From: Vulcanimicrobiota bacterium | GTDB lineage: Bacteria; Vulcanimicrobiota; Vulcanimicrobiia; Vulcanimicrobiales; Vulcanimicrobiaceae | NCBI GenBank assembly: GCA_014304965.1 | Contig: JACRTZ010000165.1 | Span: 1 to 10,140, forward strand | Reading direction: 5' to 3' | DNA length: 10,140 nucleotides | In this document: positions 6,915 to 10,140 of the stretch, piece after piece | Position numbering within the stretch: position 1 is the stretch's first letter | How the letters are laid out: the number at the start of each line of letters is the position of its first letter | The notes under the pieces: generated by a model | The model's input: the letters and a program-made list of their open reading frames with translations, nothing else | The model's database searches: none | What the model was told of the DNA's origin: nothing | Made by a program: the position numbers and the translations under genes

Positions 6915-7475
6915 TTGCGGCTGGTGCCGCTGGGGCGGGAGGTGTGCGACGCGCTCGCGGATTTTCATGCGGAGTTTCGCGAGAGCGGGGACGGGAGTGG
7001 TGCACTCGCTGCTGCCGAGCGCCACGGCTATCGCGGGCTTGACGGCTACATCGAGTTTTGGACGAAGCTTGCGACGGACGCGCCACGGCCCGAAGGCTAC
7101 GTCAAGACCAACACGTGGCTGCTGCTGCGCGGCGAGCGCGTTATCGGGGAAGTGCGGTTGCGGCACACGCTGACGCCGCGCTTGGAAGAGGACGGCGGAA
7201 ACATCGGTTACAGCGTGCGCGCGAGCGAACGCAACAAAGGCTACGCGACCTATCTGCTGCGCGAAACACTGAAACGCGCGGCCGCGCTCGGATTGAAGCG
7301 AGCGCTGGTGACGATCGAAGCGACCAATGGGTCGTCGCTCCGGGTCGCCGAGAAGTGCGGCGGCCTGCGGATCGCCGACGTGGTGGCCGAGGACGGCGTG
7401 CTTCTCCGCCGCTTTTGGCTGTCGACCATGGATTTGGGCGCCGACGCGCACGACCGTCACCCGTCCGGCCGATAG
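6915..7475 (+). CDS. GNAT-family N-acetyltransferase (COG3981-like)
   Basis: A predicted acetyl-CoA-dependent acetyltransferase of 186 residues; the substrate is unknown. The acetyl-CoA pyrophosphate loop is visible as RNKGYA (106-111, pattern R-x-x-G-x-A), preceded by GNIGYSVRASE (95-105) and followed by the helix LLRETLKRAAALGLKRALVT. EATNGSSLRVAEKCGG (135-150) is the typical N-x-x-S...GG end of the fold. Composition and arrangement resemble the small predicted acetyltransferases of COG3981. The start is unclear. TTG 6915 is used here, but an in-frame CTG at 6903-6905 would overlap the rodA stop by the CTGA arrangement and add a plausible S-D-D N-terminus. Position right after rodA suggests co-transcription, but nothing links its function to cell shape. 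Confidence 0.85.
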   Translation: MRLVPLGREVCDALADFHAEFRESGDGSGALAAAERHGYRGLDGYIEFWTKLATDAPRPEGYVKTNTWLLLRGERVIGEVRLRHTLTPRLEEDGGNIGYSVRASERNKGYATYLLRETLKRAAALGLKRALVTIEATNGSSLRVAEKCGGLRIADVVAEDGVLLRRFWLSTMDLGADAHDRHPSGR

Positions 7476-7488
7476 GCATAAAGGACCA

Positions 7489-7502
7489 CCCGGCGCGCCG
7501 GG
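7489..7502. repeat. 14-bp perfect GC palindrome after the acetyltransferase gene
   Basis: CCCGGCGCGCCGGG reads the same on both strands and begins 13 nt past the acetyltransferase stop. It could fold as a 5-bp stem with a CGCG loop, but no T-run follows. It is therefore not a convincing intrinsic terminator; it may end the operon in some other way or be incidental in GC-rich DNA. Confidence 0.4.
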
Positions 7503-7625
7503 GGAACAGCGCCTTCCATCCGATTATCAAGATTTTCGCGTTCGCATTGGAGCGTTCGACGCTTCGCAAACGCGGTTTACGTGCTTCGGATGAATGGAAT
7601 CATGACATCCGCCGGTTGGGGATAC

Positions 7626-7729
7626 CGCGCCGCTTTTGCAGGCGCGAGGACCCGGCGAGCGGGGTCGAACTAGCGCCGCTTCCGCACGAAGCCGGCCATA
7701 ACTGAACCGAGCGCCGCCGTGCGCGGCGC
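7626..7729 (+). promoter_or_regulatory. Hairpin-rich leader of the RNase E/G gene
   Basis: The 274-nt gap before the RNase gene holds several inverted repeats. First, an 8-bp stem at 7626-7633 pairs with 7638-7646 (TTTT loop, one bulged A at 7640). Second, GACCC at 7649-7653 pairs with GGGTC at 7662-7666. Third, GCGCCGC at 7711-7717 pairs with GCGGCGC at 7723-7729 around a 5-nt loop, ending 8 nt before the AAAGG ribosome binding site at 7738-7742. GGCGC at 7641-7645 could instead pair with GCGCC at 7673-7677, excluding the first hairpin. In E. coli the structured rne 5' UTR allows RNase E to cut and lower its own mRNA; a similar feedback here is inference. No clear -35/-10 pair was found. Confidence 0.45.
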
Positions 7730-7749
7730 CGAAACCGAAAGGTTACCAC

Positions 7750-10140
7750 GTGCCAACTGAACTCCTCATCTCGAGCGATCCCTGGGAGAACCGGGTCGCG
7801 ATCCTCGAGGACGGCCAGCTCGCCGAAATCTATTTCGAGCGCGAAGAAAAAGTCATCGGCTCGATCTACAAGGGCAAAGTCATGAACGTGCTCCCCGGCA
7901 TGGGAGCAAGCTTCTGCGACATCGGGTTGGGGCGCAACGCGTTCCTCTACGTCGACGACATCAACAAGACGCCGCTCAACATCGGCGACGTCGAAATCAC
8001 TTCGGGTCGATCGGGCTGGACGATCACCGAGAAGATCTCCAAGGGCGACGACGTCCTCGTGCAGATCGTCAAAGAACCGCGCGGCCTCAAAGGCGCGCGC
8101 ATCTCGACCAACATCTCGCTTCCCGGCCGCTATCTCATCTTGATGCCGACCGGAAAATACTCCGGCGTTTCGCGCAAGATCGAAAGCGCAGAAGAGCGCA
8201 ACCGGCTCAAGTCCATCATGAAGCTCATTCGCCCGGAGGGCATGGCGACCGTCGTTCGCACCGCGGCCGGCGGCGTCAGCCAAGCGGAACTGATCGCCGA
8301 CCTCGGCATCTTGATCCGCATGTGGCACGGCATCCTCGAGAGCTACAAGCGCGCGGTCGCGCCGGCCTTGATCCACAAAGACATGAACCTCGTCTATAAG
8401 GCGGCTCGCGACTTCATCACGCTCGACGTCGAGCGCGTGCTGATCGACGATCCCGAAGAGTACGAGAAGGTTCGCGACTTCATGCGGCTGCTCGGGCCGC
8501 AAGGGTATACCGACCGCATCCAACTGTACAATCACGGCCGCTCGCTGTTCAAAGATTTCAAAGTCGACGAAGAAGTCCAAAAACTGCTGCGACCGAAGAT
8601 CAACCTGCCGTCGGGCGGCTCGATCGTCATCGAAACGACCGAAGCGCTGACCGTCATCGACGTCAACAGCGGCAAATTCACCGGCGGCAAAAACCTCGAA
8701 GATACGATCGTCAAGACGAACGTCGAGGCGGCGGCCGAGATCGCGCGCCAAGTCCGTTTGCGCGACATCGGCGGCATCATCGTCTGCGACTTCATCGACA
8801 TGTCGAGCGAGGCATCGCGCAACCGCGTCCTCTCGACGCTCGAAACCGGTCTGCGCAAAGACCGCACGCGCACGACGATCCAATCGTTTTCCGCACTCGG
8901 CCTGCTCGAGTTCACCCGCAAGCGCGTCGGCAAAGATCTTTCCGGACAACTGCGCGGCGCGTGCCCGACGTGTAAGGGCCTCGGCTCGGTCATGTCGCCG
9001 GAGACCGTGGCCATCGAAGCGTTCCGCAACGTGCGCGCGCTCGGCCATCAGAACGCCGCCAGCAAATCGAAGGCCAAACCGCAGCCGATCGAGATCGTGT
9101 CCGCGCCGAACGTCGGCGCGCAGATCGCGTATTGGTACGAGTCCGAACTCGAGACGCTCGAGAAGGAGCTCGGCACCACGCTCGCCGTGCGCGTGGATCC
9201 GATGCTGCCGCCCGAGCGCACGAAGATCCGTCAGGTGGACGAAAAGCTGCTCAGCGCGCCTCCGAACGTCCGCGTCGGCGACGAACTCGAAGTCGAGCTA
9301 TTGAGCACGCGCGTTCCGGTTGCGAGCTCCGCGCTCGCCGTCATCGGCGACCGGCTGGTCGAGGTCGAGAACGCCGCTTCGGCCGCGGGTCAAGAAATCA
9401 AAATTCGCATCATCGACGTGGATGAGGACGGCACGATTTTGGCCGAACCGCGTTCGCCGGTTGCCGCGGCGGTCGCCGCGGGCGATGCCAAGAAGCGCCG
9501 CCGTCGCGGAGGCCGCGGCCGGAAGAAAGATCTCACGCCGGCCGAGCAAGAGCAACAGCTGCGCGAGCTGGCCGAGGAAGCCGCCAAGGGCATCGACAGC
9601 CGCGTCGCGATCGGCATTTCGACCACCGCCGAAGCCGAGGCCGAGGAAGCCGAGACGCGCGATCACGTCGCGACGTCCCCGCCGCTTGCAACCGTCAACG
9701 CTCCCAACGTCCCCGACTACGCCGCCGTGGAAAACGGCGCACAGCGCAGCTACGCGACCTATGGAGGAGCGGCCGAGGGCGAAGGCAAGCGCCGCCGCCG
9801 CCGTCGTCGCCGCCGGCGTCCGGGCGACGCGGCAACGCTCGCCGCAATCGCGGCAGCCGCCGGCGTCCCGCTGCCTCCCGAAGCTCAGCAAAAACCGCCC
9901 CGCGAAGAGGCTACGGCCAATCCGGGCGCCGGCACACCGGCTGCAGGCGACGGAGTCCGGCGCCGGCGGCGCCGCCGGCGCCGTCGCGGCCAAGGTGGCG
10001 GCGATGCGATGCATCCCGCTGGCCAACCCGCGAACGGTCAGCAGCAGCCCGTTATGCGGGTCGCCCCCGACGGCACTGCGGAACCCGCCGACGGCAGCCG
10101 TCGCCGCGAACCCAGCCGCGCGCTGACCCCGGCGCACCCG
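7750..10140 (+). CDS. rne: Ribonuclease E/G family endoribonuclease (partial, C-terminus outside window)
   Basis: A single-strand-specific endoribonuclease for mRNA decay and rRNA/tRNA maturation. 797 residues are present without a stop. The core follows E. coli RNase E with a constant offset of +1: an S1 domain around 38-120 with IYKGKVMNVLPGMGASFCDIG, Mg-binding Asp304 in IDVNSG and Asp347 in DFIDM, and Zn-link cysteines 405 and 408 in CPTCKG. Residues about 430-500 are a small domain beyond the link. Residues about 505-567 (VRVGDELEVELL... to ILAEP) look like a TRAM-type OB-fold. From 568 on the chain is low in complexity and basic: KKRRRRGGRGRKK at 581-593, ten arginines at 681-690 and ten more at 737-746, separated by Ala/Pro/Gly/Glu linkers. 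This recalls RNA-binding, degradosome-scaffolding tails, but no specific partner motif is recognised. The GTG start at 7750 has AAAGG 7 nt upstream. rne and rng members are hard to separate; the long tail favours the rne name. Confidence 0.94.
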   Translation, partial: MPTELLISSDPWENRVAILEDGQLAEIYFEREEKVIGSIYKGKVMNVLPGMGASFCDIGLGRNAFLYVDDINKTPLNIGDVEITSGRSGWTITEKISKGDDVLVQIVKEPRGLKGARISTNISLPGRYLILMPTGKYSGVSRKIESAEERNRLKSIMKLIRPEGMATVVRTAAGGVSQAELIADLGILIRMWHGILESYKRAVAPALIHKDMNLVYKAARDFITLDVERVLIDDPEEYEKVRDFMRLLGPQGYTDRIQLYNHGRSLFKDFKVDEEVQKLLRPKINLPSGGSIVIETTEALTVIDVNSGKFTGGKNLEDTIVKTNVEAAAEIARQVRLRDIGGIIVCDFIDMSSEASRNRVLSTLETGLRKDRTRTTIQSFSALGLLEFTRKRVGKDLSGQLRGACPTCKGLGSVMSPETVAIEAFRNVRALGHQNAASKSKAKPQPIEIVSAPNVGAQIAYWYESELETLEKELGTTLAVRVDPMLPPERTKIRQVDEKLLSAPPNVRVGDELEVELLSTRVPVASSALAVIGDRLVEVENAASAAGQEIKIRIIDVDEDGTILAEPRSPVAAAVAAGDAKKRRRRGGRGRKKDLTPAEQEQQLRELAEEAAKGIDSRVAIGISTTAEAEAEEAETRDHVATSPPLATVNAPNVPDYAAVENGAQRSYATYGGAAEGEGKRRRRRRRRRRPGDAATLAAIAAAAGVPLPPEAQQKPPREEATANPGAGTPAAGDGVRRRRRRRRRRGQGGGDAMHPAGQPANGQQQPVMRVAPDGTAEPADGSRRREPSRALTPAHP
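9958..9983. repeat. 26-bp perfect palindrome inside the RNase arginine tract
   Basis: The two 13-bp halves are exact reverse complements, centred between 9970 and 9971, and consist only of G and C. The palindrome lies within the codons for the second run of ten arginines (residues 737-746 of the RNase). It could form a very stable RNA hairpin or DNA cruciform. Mixed CGC/CGG Arg codons favour such symmetry by chance, so a selected function is not shown. Confidence 0.6.

Noticed and set aside
7590..7673. 27-codon ORF in the RNase leader (begins MNGIMTSAGW) as a leader peptide
   Set aside because: It overlaps the first two hairpins, which is suggestive of attenuation, but has no ribosome binding site and no run of regulatory codons.
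7620..7690. tRNA-like stretch (GGGGTCGAAC and neighbouring stems)
   Set aside because: The T-arm stem does not pair and no cloverleaf or acceptor stem can be formed.
7600..9048. Minus-strand open frame of 482 codons
   Set aside because: Antisense to the conserved RNase E/G catalytic core; Asp/Arg-rich mirror of that coding sequence.
9320..10126. Plus-strand open frame of 268 codons overlapping the RNase tail in another frame
   Set aside because: Ser/Pro/Arg-rich shadow frame; the RNase frame stays open through the same stretch with its regular basic blocks, so no frameshift is needed.

Overview
The window is a high-GC bacterial chromosome segment with tightly packed genes and many non-ATG starts (GTG for both MinD genes, RodA, the RNase and the first partial gene). 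A complete minC/minD/minE set, a SEDS protein, and an exported M48 protease with BepA-like architecture fit a probably rod-shaped bacterium, plausibly with an outer membrane. The order min cluster - rodA - RNase E/G follows a synteny known from Firmicutes and several deep-branching phyla. High-GC lineages such as Eremiobacterota (WPS-2) are a reasonable guess, but no ribosomal or other phylogenetic marker is present, so this is only a suggestion.

Minus strand, 1-2657: an exported M48 metalloprotease with TPR-like helices and a long C-terminal region I cannot assign. It is followed 8 nt later by an unrecognised gene that leaves the window. The two probably form one transcription unit.

Divergent intergenic region, about 2658-2803: a run of GTG(A/G)G-type direct repeats at close to helical pitch, a candidate regulator-binding array.

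Plus strand, 2804-7475: minC, two consecutive minD paralogues, minE, rodA and a GNAT acetyltransferase. Genes overlap or nearly touch, so this looks like one operon. Both MinD proteins keep the deviant Walker A motif and a C-terminal amphipathic membrane-targeting helix. MinC, MinD and MinE position the division septum, while RodA polymerises peptidoglycan during elongation, so the operon joins division-site selection to side-wall growth. The doubled minD is the most unusual point in the window.

Plus strand, 7476-10140: a GC-rich, hairpin-containing leader of 274 nt, then an RNase E/G gene that runs off the window end. Its catalytic core matches E. coli RNase E almost residue for residue (offset +1). 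After the Zn-link cysteines come a TRAM-like OB-fold and a low-complexity tail with two runs of ten arginines; the second run is encoded over a perfect 26-bp palindrome.
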